Positions 34,143 through 45,428 of a DNA stretch of 64,000 nucleotides are shown in pieces (the stretch's first letter is position 1; each line of letters opens with the position of its first letter). The stretch lies in contig NZ_LT607733.1 of NCBI RefSeq assembly GCF_900091445.1, positions 5,173,001-5,237,000 of the forward strand, given 5' to 3'. The notes below the pieces were generated by a model. It was not told where the DNA came from, searched no databases, and saw only the letters and a list, made by a program, of their open reading frames with translations. Source of the stretch: Micromonospora echinofusca. Its GTDB lineage: Bacteria > Actinomycetota > Actinomycetes > Mycobacteriales > Micromonosporaceae. The position numbers were made by a program, and so were the translations under genes.

Positions 34143-35392
34143 GCCGGCCACGGCAGCCAGGCGGCCAGCCGGAAGTCGCCGGAGTCGTCCCGCCCGTACT
34201 CCAGCCGGCCGCCGGCCAGGCTGACCCGCTCGGCGATGCCGACCAGGCCCGTGCCGGCGCCGGGGATCGCCGGGTCGGCGACGCCGCCGACCGGCCACCG
34301 GTTGCGTACCTCCACGGTCAGCCCGGCGCCGGGTGCGCCGGCGACGTCGACGGTGACGGCCGCCCCGACGGCGTGCTTGCGGGCGTTGGTCAGGCCCTCC
34401 TGCACGATGCGGTAGACGCTGCGCCCCACCGCCGCGGGCACCTGCTCCCCCGCCGTGACCACGTCGCGGACACCGACCCGCACCCCGGCCGCCCGCGACT
34501 CCTCGACGAGCGCGGGCAGGTCGCCCAGGGTGGGCTGCGGGCGCTCCGGGTCCTCCGCCGTGACGGTCTCCGCGCGGAGCACCCCGATCACCTCGCGCAG
34601 GTCCTGCAACGCGGCGTGGGCGCTGCCCCGGATCACCCCGGCCGCCCTCGCCACCTCCTCCGGCGGCGCGTCCGGCCGGAACTCCAGCGCGCCGGCGTGC
34701 AGGCTGAGCAGCGAGATCCGGTGCGCCAGCACGTCGTGCATCTCCCGGGCGATCCGGGTGCGTTCCAGGTGCCGGGCCTGCGCCACCCGCAACTGCTGCT
34801 CCGCCTCGGCCCGCTCGGCGCGCTCGCGCAGCGACACGACGAGCTGCCGCCGCGCCCGGACGAACATCCCCCACGCCAGCACGCAGAGGCTGATCACCAC
34901 TCCCCAGAGCGTCGTCGCCCAGTACGGCATCTGGGGGTCCGGGCGCAGGTAGCTGAAGGCGAAGTTGGTGACCAGACCGGCGGCGGTCACCCCGAGCGCG
35001 ACAGCCGTACGGCGGTGCACCACGGCCGTGAAGTAGAAGATCAGCAGCGGGACCCCTGCCGCCATCGAGAACACGGTCAGCGGCAGGGTCGCCACCGCCA
35101 GCCCCAGCGGCCAGCGACGGCGCGCCCAGATCAGCGCGCAGCAGACGAGCCCGAGCACGGCGTCGACCGGGACCATCCAGCGCTGCGGCAGCGGGGCGGC
35201 GAACTCGGGGTCGGGTGACGCCGCGTCGGCCGTGGCGAGCAGGACCCAGCCGAGGGAGAGCAGGAAGCAGAGGCCGTCCACCACCCAGTCGCGGGTGGTG
35301 CGCCGCGGCAGCCGCCCGGCCCGGGCCGTCGGGTCGACGCTCAGCGCCCCCGGCAGCAGCCAGGGGTGCTCCGGTACGGCGGCACTGGTCAC
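34139..35392 (-). CDS. DesK-type sensor histidine kinase
   Basis: A 417-residue membrane kinase with about five N-terminal transmembrane helices (residues 40-170). A HisKA_3 domain has the phospho-acceptor His in TRIAREMHDVLAHRISLL. A HATPase domain has the N-box YRIVQEGLTNARKHA and GTGLVGIAERV. It partners the NarL-type regulator that starts inside its stop. Such systems often sense membrane or cell-wall change and drive an ABC exporter. GTG at 35392 chosen; the frame is open to 35497. Confidence 0.93.
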   Translation of the reverse strand: MTSAAVPEHPWLLPGALSVDPTARAGRLPRRTTRDWVVDGLCFLLSLGWVLLATADAASPDPEFAAPLPQRWMVPVDAVLGLVCCALIWARRRWPLGLAVATLPLTVFSMAAGVPLLIFYFTAVVHRRTAVALGVTAAGLVTNFAFSYLRPDPQMPYWATTLWGVVISLCVLAWGMFVRARRQLVVSLRERAERAEAEQQLRVAQARHLERTRIAREMHDVLAHRISLLSLHAGALEFRPDAPPEEVARAAGVIRGSAHAALQDLREVIGVLRAETVTAEDPERPQPTLGDLPALVEESRAAGVRVGVRDVVTAGEQVPAAVGRSVYRIVQEGLTNARKHAVGAAVTVDVAGAPGAGLTVEVRNRWPVGGVADPAIPGAGTGLVGIAERVSLAGGRLEYGRDDSGDFRLAAWLPWPA

Positions 35393-35429
35393 GCCCGCAA
35401 TGCTAGGCAGCCCCGCGACGGGCCGACCA

Positions 35430-35467
35430 GCTACCAAAGTCGAGACCAGGGTGTCGACCAAGGTAGC
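35430..35467. promoter_or_regulatory. 38-bp dyad-symmetric site in the divergent kinase/ABC promoter
   Basis: GCTACC (35430-35435) and GGTAGC (35462-35467) are complementary, and the inner TCGA motifs at 35440-35443 and 35454-35457 are placed symmetrically about the same centre (35448.5). The site sits between the two-component and transporter genes, where a NarL-type dimer could control both. Inference from symmetry and position. Confidence 0.55.
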
Positions 35468-35526
35468 CACCGGACTGCACCGTCGGCCGCAGCGCACGGC
35501 CGGGTGGCTCCGGCAGCGTGACCGGC

Positions 35527-36419
<893 letters not shown>

Positions 36420-36423
<4 letters not shown>

Positions 36424-37214
36424 GCACCACCACCGCCAGCCCGCCCACCGCCGCCTCCGCCCCCGGCCGTCCGGGCGTACGCCGGCCGTCGCTGCTCCGG
36501 CTCACCGGGGTGGAGCTGCGCAAGCTCGTCGACACCCGGGCCGGGCTGTGGCTGCTGATCACCATCGGGCTGCTGGCTGCCGCCCTCGTGGTGGTCCAGT
36601 TGATCTGGGCGGACGACGCCGCGCAGACCTTCGACAACTTCTTCGTCCCCTCGATGCTGCCGATCGGCCTGCTGCTGCCCGTGCTGGGCATCCTGTCGAT
36701 CACCGGGGAGTGGTCGCAGCGTACGGCGCTGACCACGTTCGCCCTGGTGCCCCGGCGGGGCCGGGTGATCGTCGCGAAGCTGGCCGCGATGGTGCTCGCG
36801 GCGCTGGCGTCGGTGCTGGTGAGCCTCGGTGTGGCCGCCGCCGGCACGCTGGTCGCCGGGGCCACCGGCGGCGCCGGCACGTGGCGCCTGGAGTGGGCCC
36901 TGGTGCTGCACGCCGTGGTGCTCCAGGTGGCCAACGTGCTGATGGGGGCCGGCTTCGGCCTGCTGCTGCTCAACACCCCGCTGGCGATCGTCGGGTACCT
37001 GCTGCTGCCGGCCCTCTGGTCGATCCTGGGCGAGATGATCCGGCCGCTGCGTGGCCCGGCGGGCTGGCTCGACACGGGCCGGACCATGGAGCCGCTGCTC
37101 ACGCCGGACGTGACCGCCGGGCAGTGGGGGCGGTTCGCCGTGTCGCTGCTGGTCTGGCTGGCCGTTCCGCTGGTCGCGGGGCTGATCCGCACGCTGCGGC
37201 GCGAGGTGTCCTGA
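36420..37214 (+). CDS. ABC transporter permease
   Basis: A 264-residue membrane protein with six predicted helices (for example LWLLITIGLLAAALVVVQLI, LPIGLLLPVLGILSI, LLLNTPLAIVGYLLLPALW). It is the membrane half of the exporter whose ATPase gene overlaps it by 4 bp. An ABC-2 type fold is likely. The substrate is unknown; control by the divergent two-component system is suggested by the shared promoter region. Confidence 0.92.
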
Positions 37215-37216
37215 CG

Positions 37217-37960
37217 GTGGACGGCTACGGCGCACCCACCGTCGTCGACGGCGGCGCGGCGGAACTGGCGATCCTCTGGGGCGGCATCCCGGCGCTCGGC
37301 GCGGGCGCGGGCTGGCTGCTCGTCACCGGCGCGGAGTGGATCGCCGGGCTGTCCTGGGCCCCGGCTCAGGGCCTGTTCGAGGCGGTCGCCCGGCTACCGG
37401 ACCCGCAGGCCGGCATCGGCGGAGTGGCCCTGGGCACGCTGGGCGGCCTGCTGGTCGCCGCCGTGGGCACCGCCGAACGGCTCGCCGTCAGCGTCGACGC
37501 CGAACGCGTACGGCTGCGTCGCGACCGCGCGGACCGGGAGGTCGGGCGGCGGGCGGTGCGCGCGGTCTTCGTCGACGGCAAGGACCTCGTGCTGCTCGGC
37601 GCGGACGACGAGGAACTGCTCCGGGAGCGTTCGGACCTGGCCGTCGCCCGGCTGCGCGACGCGTTCCGCGCGCACGGCTGGCCGTGGACCGACGGTGACC
37701 CGCACCGGGACGCGTACCGACGGTGGGTGCCCGGCCTGCCCGGGCTGCCGACCGGCGCGGACGCGCTGCTGCGGGCCCGGCAGCGCGCGCTCGACGCCGA
37801 CCGGGGCGGCGAGGCCCGGGAGCTGCGCGGCGAGCTCGGCCGCGCGGGGGTGGTGATCCGCGACGACGGGCGACGGCAGTACTGGCGGCTGACCCGGGCC
37901 GCCCCGCGTCCCCGACCGGAGGACGCGACGTCGGCCGAGCCGGAGGTCGACGGCCGGTAG
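37217..37960 (+). CDS. YqeB-like membrane protein
   Basis: A 247-residue protein that begins with GTG two bp after the permease stop, so it belongs to the ABC operon. Two transmembrane helices in the first 110 residues (AILWGGIPALGAGAGWLLVT and GIGGVALGTLGGLLVAAVGT) are followed by a soluble cytoplasmic part with VGRRAVRAVFVDGKDLVLLG and QYWRLTRAAPRPR. It resembles the YqeB family known from Bacillus and actinobacteria, with no fixed function. It could help regulate the transporter. The next frame downstream is a permease fragment in the same frame. Confidence 0.7.
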   Translation: MDGYGAPTVVDGGAAELAILWGGIPALGAGAGWLLVTGAEWIAGLSWAPAQGLFEAVARLPDPQAGIGGVALGTLGGLLVAAVGTAERLAVSVDAERVRLRRDRADREVGRRAVRAVFVDGKDLVLLGADDEELLRERSDLAVARLRDAFRAHGWPWTDGDPHRDAYRRWVPGLPGLPTGADALLRARQRALDADRGGEARELRGELGRAGVVIRDDGRRQYWRLTRAAPRPRPEDATSAEPEVDGR

Positions 37961-38443
37961 CCCGCGCCGCAACCCGGCCCGGGTGTCCTCGTTGGAGATT
38001 TACCGGCGTCGTTGCCGGGTACCCGTATGTGGTTCTCGATGAGCCGGGACGGTCTGCTGCCGGGCTGGTTCGCCAAGCTGCACCCGGTCCGCCGGGTGCC
38101 GAGCCGGGTCACCTGGATCGTCGGCGTGGGCTCGGCCCTGATCGCCGGCTTCCTACCGATCCGGGAGGCGGCCGAGCTGACCAACATCGGTATCCTGCTG
38201 GCCTTCGTCGTGGTTTGCGTCGCGGTGATCGTGCTGCGCTACCGCCGCCCGGACGCGCCGCGTACCTTCCGGCTGCCCGGGATGCCCGTGGTGCCGGCGC
38301 TGGGCGCGGCCTTCTCCCTCTGGCTGATCACCTACCTGGCGCCGGAGACGTGGCTGCGCTTCGCCGTCTGGTTCGTGCTCGGCGCGATCGTCTACGCCCT
38401 CTACGGCTACCGGCGCTCGGCACTGGCCCGCCGCCGGGGCTGA
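37961..38443 (+). pseudogene. Amino-acid permease, C-terminal remnant
   Basis: Only the last 150 or so residues of an APC-family amino acid permease are present: TRMWFSMSRDGLLPGWFAKL, SALIAGFLPIREAAELTNIG and TFRLPGMPVVPALGAAFSLW, with about four transmembrane helices. A full protein has about 480-500 residues and 12 helices. The open frame starts directly after the TAG of the YqeB-like gene, in the same frame, with no ribosome binding site. This looks like a deletion that removed two thirds of the gene. Its 3' end overlaps the convergent radical SAM gene by 37 bp. Confidence 0.85.
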
Positions 38444-39090
38444 GGGCGGGCCACCGACGCCAGCAGCTCGTCGAGGGCGTCGACCTCGGCCCAGCCGTTC
38501 ACCGCCACGCGGCCGGCGGCGTCGACGGTCACCTCGACCCGGTCGGGGCTGCGCGACACCTCGTCGAGCAGGCCCGGGAAGCGGTCGTCGAGCAGCACGA
38601 ACTCCTGGTTCGTGGAACCCACCCAGGGCCGTCGGGTGTCGATCCGGTCGGCCAGGAACGGCCCGGCGACGAGGAGGTCCGTCGCCGCGAGCAGCGCCGC
38701 GACGTCGTCGCGGCCCTCGTCGACCGCGCGGCGCAGCCGGGCCGTGGTGTAACCGGTGAAGGTCATCACCGAGCGCCCGGCGGCGCGCACCCCGGCCGCG
38801 ACGACCGCCAGCGGGGCGGCCTGGTCGAAGGGCTCGCCGCCCAGCAGCGTCAACCCCTCGGTGCCGGCGTCGAGCACCCGGCGCGCCAGGTCGTCGGGGG
38901 CCACCCGCTCCCCGCCCCGGAAGGTCCACAGGTGCGGGTTGAAGCAGCCGGGGCAGCGGATCTCGCAGCCCTGCGCCCAGACGGCCGTCCGCTCGCCCGG
39001 CCCCTCGGCACGGGTGGCAGCCAGGAAGCGGGCCACCGCCACCGTCCGCGCCCCGGCCGACGGGCGGGGCCCGGGACCGTCGTCAGACAT
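38407..39090 (-). CDS. 4Fe-4S single-cluster radical SAM protein (activase-like)
   Basis: A 227-residue protein with the CX3CX2C cluster motif CEIRCPGC (Cys42, Cys46, Cys49) and a GGEPF SAM-binding motif in LTLLGGEPFDQAAPL. Length and order match anaerobic nucleotide-reductase-activase-like proteins (NrdG family), but no ribonucleotide reductase is nearby. It is the last gene of the AAA operon; ATG at 39090 overlaps the preceding gene by 8 bp. A role in modifying or activating another product of the operon is plausible. Confidence 0.88.
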   Translation of the reverse strand: MSDDGPGPRPSAGARTVAVARFLAATRAEGPGERTAVWAQGCEIRCPGCFNPHLWTFRGGERVAPDDLARRVLDAGTEGLTLLGGEPFDQAAPLAVVAAGVRAAGRSVMTFTGYTTARLRRAVDEGRDDVAALLAATDLLVAGPFLADRIDTRRPWVGSTNQEFVLLDDRFPGLLDEVSRSPDRVEVTVDAAGRVAVNGWAEVDALDELLASVARPQPRRRASAERR

Positions 39091-40057
39091 CGAGGACCCG
39101 GCCGGGCGGCGGCTGCTCGGGCGCCGGCCCGGCGGGCGGGACGCAGTCCAGGGCGTCGCGCAGGCGCGCGTACTCGTGGGGGGCCAGGTTGGCGGCGGCG
39201 GCGAATTCGGCCAGGCTGCCGAAGGACCCGCGCCGCTCCCGCTCGGCCACGACCTGCCGGGCGCGCTGCGGGTCGAAGCCGGGCAGCGCGGCGAGCGCCT
39301 TCGGCCCGACCGTGTTCACGTCGACCCGCCCGGCCTCCCCGTCGGCCCACGGGTCCGACGGCGGCGCGAGCGGCTCGGACCCGAAGGAATCGACCGGCTG
39401 GTACGGCACCATCGTCGGATCGGCCGCCGGCGGCGGATACCCGGCGGGCTGTCCCACCGGCGACCCGGGCGGCTGGGCCGCCGGCCCGAACGGCTGGGGC
39501 GGGTACGCCGGCGCGGCTTGCGGGTACCCGGCCGACGGGGACGGGTAGGCGGCCGACGGGTACGGGGACGGGTACCCCGCCGGTGAACTGGGCGGGTACG
39601 TCAGCGTCATGCCCGGGTAGGGGGCGGGCCCCGGGCCGGGGGGAGCCGCCCGGGGCAGCGGGGCCAGCGGGTACGCCCCGGCCGGCCACGCCGCCGCCGA
39701 CCTGGCCCGGCGGTGCGTGAGCCAGCGCAGCCACGCCGGGTTGATCAGCGCGGCGTGCAGGATGCTGGACGCCCAGACGGCCAGGAGCACGCCGACCGCC
39801 CAGTCGCTGACGGCGCTCTCCTTGTCCGACTCGCCGACGAGCATGAACGCCGTCCAGCCCACCACGGCGTAGACGATGCCGGGGACCCACCACGCCGCGC
39901 GGCGGGCTCGCGCGCCCACGTAGATGAACCCGAAGCCGCCGAGGCAGCTGCACCCGAGGACGGGCAGCAGCAGCCACCAGCTCTGCAACACCTGCCAACC
40001 GGCGCTCGGCCTCGGCACGGCCGGGGGCGGCCAGCCGGGGCTAGGCGCGTTCGACAT
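39083..40057 (-). CDS. Membrane protein with Pro/Tyr-rich linker and helix-hairpin-helix domain
   Basis: A 324-residue protein in three parts. Residues 20-120 hold about three transmembrane helices (LQSWWLLLPVLGCSCLGGFG, WWVPGIVYAVVGWTAFMLV, WAVGVLLAVWASSILHAALI). Residues 130-235 are a Pro/Tyr/Ala/Gly-rich disordered linker. Residues 245-305 are a ComEA-like helix-hairpin-helix pair (VDVNTVGPKALAALPGFDP, FGSLAEFAAAANLAPHEY) that normally binds nucleic acid. The combination, inside an AAA/radical SAM operon, is unusual. It overlaps its neighbours by 17 and 8 bp. Confidence 0.82.
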   Translation of the reverse strand: MSNAPSPGWPPPAVPRPSAGWQVLQSWWLLLPVLGCSCLGGFGFIYVGARARRAAWWVPGIVYAVVGWTAFMLVGESDKESAVSDWAVGVLLAVWASSILHAALINPAWLRWLTHRRARSAAAWPAGAYPLAPLPRAAPPGPGPAPYPGMTLTYPPSSPAGYPSPYPSAAYPSPSAGYPQAAPAYPPQPFGPAAQPPGSPVGQPAGYPPPAADPTMVPYQPVDSFGSEPLAPPSDPWADGEAGRVDVNTVGPKALAALPGFDPQRARQVVAERERRGSFGSLAEFAAAANLAPHEYARLRDALDCVPPAGPAPEQPPPGRVLDV

Positions 40058-40256
40058 CGCGCTCCTCCTGCCGCGCGGGCACGGCGGCGCGCTCGTGGTC
40101 GGCGGTGTACGCGCTGCGTACCGTGCGGGCCGCCAGCAGGTCCTCCAGCACGGCGACGTAGTCGAGGCAGCCGTCGCCGAGCACGTCCCGGGTCTCGGCG
40201 CTCACCACGCCCTCGCTGGTCACGGTGACCACGATCCGTGGCTGCCGCGCCGTCAC
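40041..40256 (-). CDS. DUF2997-like small protein
   Basis: A 71-residue protein: RIVVTVTSEGVVSAETRDVLG, then CLDYVAVLEDLLAARTV, and a short polar tail. This strand-helix layout matches DUF2997, which is often beside DUF1257 genes. GTG at 40256 overlaps the DUF1257-like stop (GTGA); the end overlaps the next gene by 17 bp. Function unknown. A single Cys is conserved at the start of the helix. Confidence 0.75.
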   Translation of the reverse strand: MTARQPRIVVTVTSEGVVSAETRDVLGDGCLDYVAVLEDLLAARTVRSAYTADHERAAVPARQEERDVERA

Positions 40257-40705
40257 GACCGGCCCTCGACCGCGAACACCAGCCGGACGCTCGCGTCCTC
40301 GGCGACCTCTTCGGACTCCAGGCGCAGCCCGGCGGCGGGCGCCTGCTCACGCAGCCGCTCCAGCACCGCCCGCTGGACCTGCCGCCCGTACGCGGCGTCG
40401 ATCGCCCGGACCGCCTCGACGGCCCGCTGCTCGTCGACCTCGCCCGTGAAGTGGGCCGACCAGATGCCGTCCTCGCCGCGCCGGAAGCCGGCCCGCACGT
40501 CGGCCCAGTCCGCGACGATCGCGTCGGGCTCGGCGGTGACCACCGCGGCGGTGTCGCGCAGCGCGGCGACGAGCAGCGTCTCGTCCCGCATCCGCGTCTG
40601 CACCTCGCAGACGACGTGATCCTGCCCGTCCCGCCCGGCGGTGGCGGCGTGGGTCGCGGCGACGGCGGCGACGGCCAGCGGCAGGAGTATCAGTGAGACG
40701 CTCAT
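40253..40705 (-). CDS. DUF1257/Ycf35-like protein with N-terminal hydrophobic segment
   Basis: A 150-residue protein; ATG at 40705. Residues 1-21 are hydrophobic (MSVSLILLPLAVAAVAATHA), a signal or anchor. The rest follows DUF1257: CEVQTRMRDETLLVAALRDT, a central GIWSAHFTGEVDEQRAVEAV, and the end YGRQVQRAVLERLREQAPAAG. Ycf35 of algae and cyanobacteria belongs to this family. Here it sits directly after the Ycf46-like ATPase, the same neighbourhood seen in other bacteria. Role unknown. Confidence 0.7.
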   Translation of the reverse strand: MSVSLILLPLAVAAVAATHAATAGRDGQDHVVCEVQTRMRDETLLVAALRDTAAVVTAEPDAIVADWADVRAGFRRGEDGIWSAHFTGEVDEQRAVEAVRAIDAAYGRQVQRAVLERLREQAPAAGLRLESEEVAEDASVRLVFAVEGRS

Positions 40706-40736
40706 CAGGACCCTTCCGTTCGTGTCGACGCCCACA

Positions 40737-42368
<1,632 letters not shown>

Positions 42369-42521
42369 AAGCGCCCCCTTCCCCCGGACCGCAGAGCGAC
42401 GCGACTCTAACAGCCCCACCCGCCACCGGCCCGGCGTCGATCAGGAGGTCGTCGGCGCGTACTCCGGCGTCTCCCCCGCCGACCTCCTGACCGCCGTGCG
42501 CCCGTCCGCCGGGCGCGGGGT

Positions 42522-42751
42522 TCAGGGGCGGGCGATGATCATCACGGCCAGGGCCGCCAGGAGCACCGAGAAAACGCCGCCGAGGTCAGCCGCCGCCACG
42601 GCGGGGCGCCGGCCAGCGGCGGCAGCCCCCGCCAGCGGTACGCGGCCAGCACGATCCCGGCCGCCGAGAGGCCGACGCCGAGCGACCAGAGCCAGCCGGG
42701 CACCACCGACCAGTTACGAGCAAGAGCGGGTCGCCGGAGCGGGTGCCGCAC
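42522..42751 (-). pseudogene. Small two-helix membrane protein, possible frameshift
   Basis: One frame (42542-42751) encodes a transmembrane stretch WLWSLGVGLSAAGIVLAAY and then loses membrane character (FSRCSWRPWP). A second frame picks up with FSVLLAALAVMIIARP and a stop at 42522. The two join if one T is restored in the T-run (AAAA at 42571-42574 on the plus strand). It is either a one-base lesion, a sequencing error or not a gene. Confidence is low. Confidence 0.4.
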
Positions 42752-42788
42752 CGTTCCGGCGGCCCGCTACCGTTCCCGGTCTGGGGAG

Positions 42789-43727
42789 GTGCCGGTGTAC
42801 GTCGTATCGGTGATCAACTACAAGGGTGGGGTCGGCAAGACCACGGTGACCGCCAACCTCGGTGCCGAGCTGGCCAACCGGGGGATGAAGGTGCTGCTCA
42901 TCGACCTCGATCCGCAGGCCAGCCTGACGTTCGGCTTCTACGATCCGGACGACTGGCGGGACCGGCTGCGCGACGGCCGGACGGTGAAGCGCTGGTACGA
43001 CGGCCTGCGCGGGGACGTCCCCGCGACGACCCTGGGCGAGCTGGTCGTCTCACCCGGCCCCGCGAACGCGCGGCTCACCGGCGCGGGCCGGCTCGACCTG
43101 ATCGCGTCCCACCTCCAGCTCGTCGACATCGACCTGGCGCTGGCCCGGGCCGTGGCCGACGGCGACGAGTACGACCGCGAGCTGTTCCGGGTACGCGGCT
43201 CACTGGCCGAGGGGCTGCACGACGACGCGCTCGGCGGCTACGACATGGTGCTCATCGACTGCCCGCCGAACTTCAACGTCGTCACCCAGTCGGCCATCAT
43301 CGCCAGCGACCACCTGCTCATCCCGGCGAAGGCCGACTACCTGTCCACGCTGGGCATCGACTACCTGCACGGCAACGTCCGGGAGCTGGTCGACCAGTAC
43401 AACGCCGACGCCCGCCGGTTCGCCACGACCCGCCGGCACCACAAGGTCGCCCCCGGCGTCGCCGGCGTGGTGTTCACCATGATCCAGGTCATGGCGCAGC
43501 GGCCGATCGCCGCCCACCAGGGCTACATGGACCAGGTGCGGGCGCTCGGCCTGCCGGTCTTCCCCACCTCCCTGCGGGAGAACGTCACCGCGTTCGCCAC
43601 GAACGCCCCGCGCGGCGTGCCGGTGGTGCTCCGCGACCGGGTCGCCACCCCGGCCGTCCGCGACGAGCTGCGCCAGCTCGCCACCGAGTTCCTCGACCAC
43701 CTCCAGCCCGAGCGGGTGGGGACGTGA
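42789..43727 (+). CDS. ParA/Soj-family ATPase
   Basis: A 312-residue deviant Walker ATPase: KGGVGKTTVTANLGAELA, LLIDLDPQASLTFGFY, and VLIDCPPNFNVV. An extra segment between Walker A' and B (about residues 70-130) sets it apart from chromosomal ParA. GTG at 42789 follows GGGGAGG. Its stop overlaps the next gene by 4 bp. No ParB gene or parS sites are seen here, so the partner is likely the SAP-like protein. A role in positioning some cargo is inference. Confidence 0.93.
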   Translation: MPVYVVSVINYKGGVGKTTVTANLGAELANRGMKVLLIDLDPQASLTFGFYDPDDWRDRLRDGRTVKRWYDGLRGDVPATTLGELVVSPGPANARLTGAGRLDLIASHLQLVDIDLALARAVADGDEYDRELFRVRGSLAEGLHDDALGGYDMVLIDCPPNFNVVTQSAIIASDHLLIPAKADYLSTLGIDYLHGNVRELVDQYNADARRFATTRRHHKVAPGVAGVVFTMIQVMAQRPIAAHQGYMDQVRALGLPVFPTSLRENVTAFATNAPRGVPVVLRDRVATPAVRDELRQLATEFLDHLQPERVGT

Positions 43728-44260
43728 CCGGGCCCGCCCGCGACGTCGCCGAGCTGGTGGCCGCGCTGCTCCGCGCGCTGCCCGCCGCCGACCTCGCCGC
43801 GCTGGCCGAGGGACGGGCCCGCCTCGCGGTGGTGCCGGTCGACGCGACGCCGCCCGCCGCGCCGGCCGATCTGCTCGCCTCCGCCGGCAACGCGGCCACC
43901 GACGGGACCGCCCCGGCCACCGCGCTCCCCGACCGGACCGCCCCGGCCACCGCGCTGGGCGCCCGGATCACCCGCGCTGGGCGCCCGGGCACGACGGCCG
44001 CCGCCCCCGCCCGGCCGTCCGCCCGGCGGGCGGCACCGGCGCCGGAGCCGGCCGAGGCCCGCGCCGCGCTGGCGGCCATGGTGCGGCGCGACGACGGTAC
44101 GGCGTACCTCTCCGGCTGGACCGCCCGCGACCTGCGGGTGCTCGCCGCGAGCCTGGAGCTGCGCGGCGTCGCGGGGCTACGCAAGGCGGACCTCGTCGGC
44201 CGGATCGTCGACCGCACCATCGGCTACCGGCTCGACTCCGCCGCCATCCGCCGGCTCTGA
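43724..44260 (+). CDS. Putative ParA partner with C-terminal Rho-N/SAP-like domain
   Basis: A 178-residue protein coupled to parA through a GTGA overlap. The N-terminus is a short helix (VAELVAALLRALPAADLAALA). The middle is low-complexity Ala/Thr/Pro with a near-repeat TAPATALPDR / TAPATALGAR. The C-terminal 60 residues (YLSGWTARDLRVLAASLELRGVAG, LRKADLVGRIVDRTIGYR) look like a Rho-N or SAP helix-extended-loop-helix motif that binds nucleic acid. It may serve the ParB-like role for this ParA. Confidence 0.72.
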   Translation: MTGPARDVAELVAALLRALPAADLAALAEGRARLAVVPVDATPPAAPADLLASAGNAATDGTAPATALPDRTAPATALGARITRAGRPGTTAAAPARPSARRAAPAPEPAEARAALAAMVRRDDGTAYLSGWTARDLRVLAASLELRGVAGLRKADLVGRIVDRTIGYRLDSAAIRRL

Positions 44261-44293
44261 TCCGACCGTGGCGTCCACGGCCACCGGCCGTCC

Positions 44294-45274
44294 TCAGAAG
44301 TGGTACGCGGTGTGGTACCTGGGCACGATCACGCGGCTGCGCGGGGAGACCCGGCGTACGGCCGCGACGAGCGCGTCGAGCCGCTCGCGGTCCGACGGCG
44401 CCACGGGCACCGGGTTGCGCAGCTCCGTCTCGAAGTTGTCGAAGTGCACCGGCACCACGACCTTCGGCCGGTCCAGGGCGTCGAGCAGCCGCTCGGCGTA
44501 GTCGGCGGTGGCCGTGCTGCTGGGCAGCGCGACCATCGCCACGTCGGGGGCCAGCCCGGTCAGGTTGCGCTCGGCGAAGTCGCTCGCGCCCATGAAGAAC
44601 ACCGACGGGCCGTCGGAGACCCGCAGCAGGTAGGCGAGGGTGTCGCCCTCGGGCAGGTCGGCGATGGTCGCCGGCTTCGGCGGCGGGCTGACCCGTACGC
44701 CGGGGAAGGCCATCGAGTAGGACGCGTTGCGGCTGTGCAGGGAGCTGACGACCTCCACGGTGTACGCGCCGAAGTCCAGCACCTCCCCGCCCCGCACCGG
44801 GCTGAGCCTGCCCGACGGCAGCCCGTACGCGAGCCCCAGGTGGTAGGCGGTGAGCGTGCCGATCACCCGGGCGCCGGTGCGCCCGACGATGTGCGGGGTG
44901 TCCATGTAGTGGTCCCAGTGGGTGTGCGTGACGAGCACCGTCTCGGCCCGGTCCACCAGGGAGTCGACGACGTCGGCGCGGACCCTCAGCTCGGTGGCCT
45001 GGTCGAAGGCGCCCTTGAACAGCCCGGTGTCGATCCGGCTGAGGAAGGGGTCGACCAGGACGGTCCGGTCGCCGATGTCGATGCGCCAGGCCGACGTACC
45101 CCACCAGCGGAAGCTGACCGGGCCACGGCGGCGGCCGGCCGGGGCGGCGGCGACCGGCGCGGTCGTCGGCGGCGCGGCGTGCGCCGGGGCGGCGCCGGCG
45201 AGCCCGCCAGCGGTGACCAGCGCGGTGCTGGCGGCGGCGTCGCGCAGGAAACGGCGGCGGTCGAGGTTGGGCAT
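44294..45274 (-). CDS. Tat-exported metallo-beta-lactamase-fold hydrolase
   Basis: A 326-residue MBL protein (UlaG-like group). A twin-arginine signal (LDRRRFLRDAAASTALVTAGG) ends at AHA near residue 33. Metal motif THTHWDHYMD supplies His, His, Asp, His; later metal positions are probably within VVSSLHSRN and VVPVHFDN. Relatives hydrolyse sugar lactones or phosphorylated lipids, and none is specified here. ATG at 45274 (the frame is open to 45361). Convergent with the SAP-like gene. Confidence 0.92.
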   Translation of the reverse strand: MPNLDRRRFLRDAAASTALVTAGGLAGAAPAHAAPPTTAPVAAAPAGRRRGPVSFRWWGTSAWRIDIGDRTVLVDPFLSRIDTGLFKGAFDQATELRVRADVVDSLVDRAETVLVTHTHWDHYMDTPHIVGRTGARVIGTLTAYHLGLAYGLPSGRLSPVRGGEVLDFGAYTVEVVSSLHSRNASYSMAFPGVRVSPPPKPATIADLPEGDTLAYLLRVSDGPSVFFMGASDFAERNLTGLAPDVAMVALPSSTATADYAERLLDALDRPKVVVPVHFDNFETELRNPVPVAPSDRERLDALVAAVRRVSPRSRVIVPRYHTAYHF

Positions 45275-45428
45275 GCGGAACTCTCCCCGTCGTGGTGCTG
45301 ATCGGTCGGCGCCGAGCCAATCAGCACGAACCCCGCCCGGTCCAAGATCCGGCTCCGACACGCTCGATATCCGCCGGCATATCGGGCCAGCTCAGCGGGG
45401 CCTTCGGCGGGGTGGCGCGGCCGGAAAG

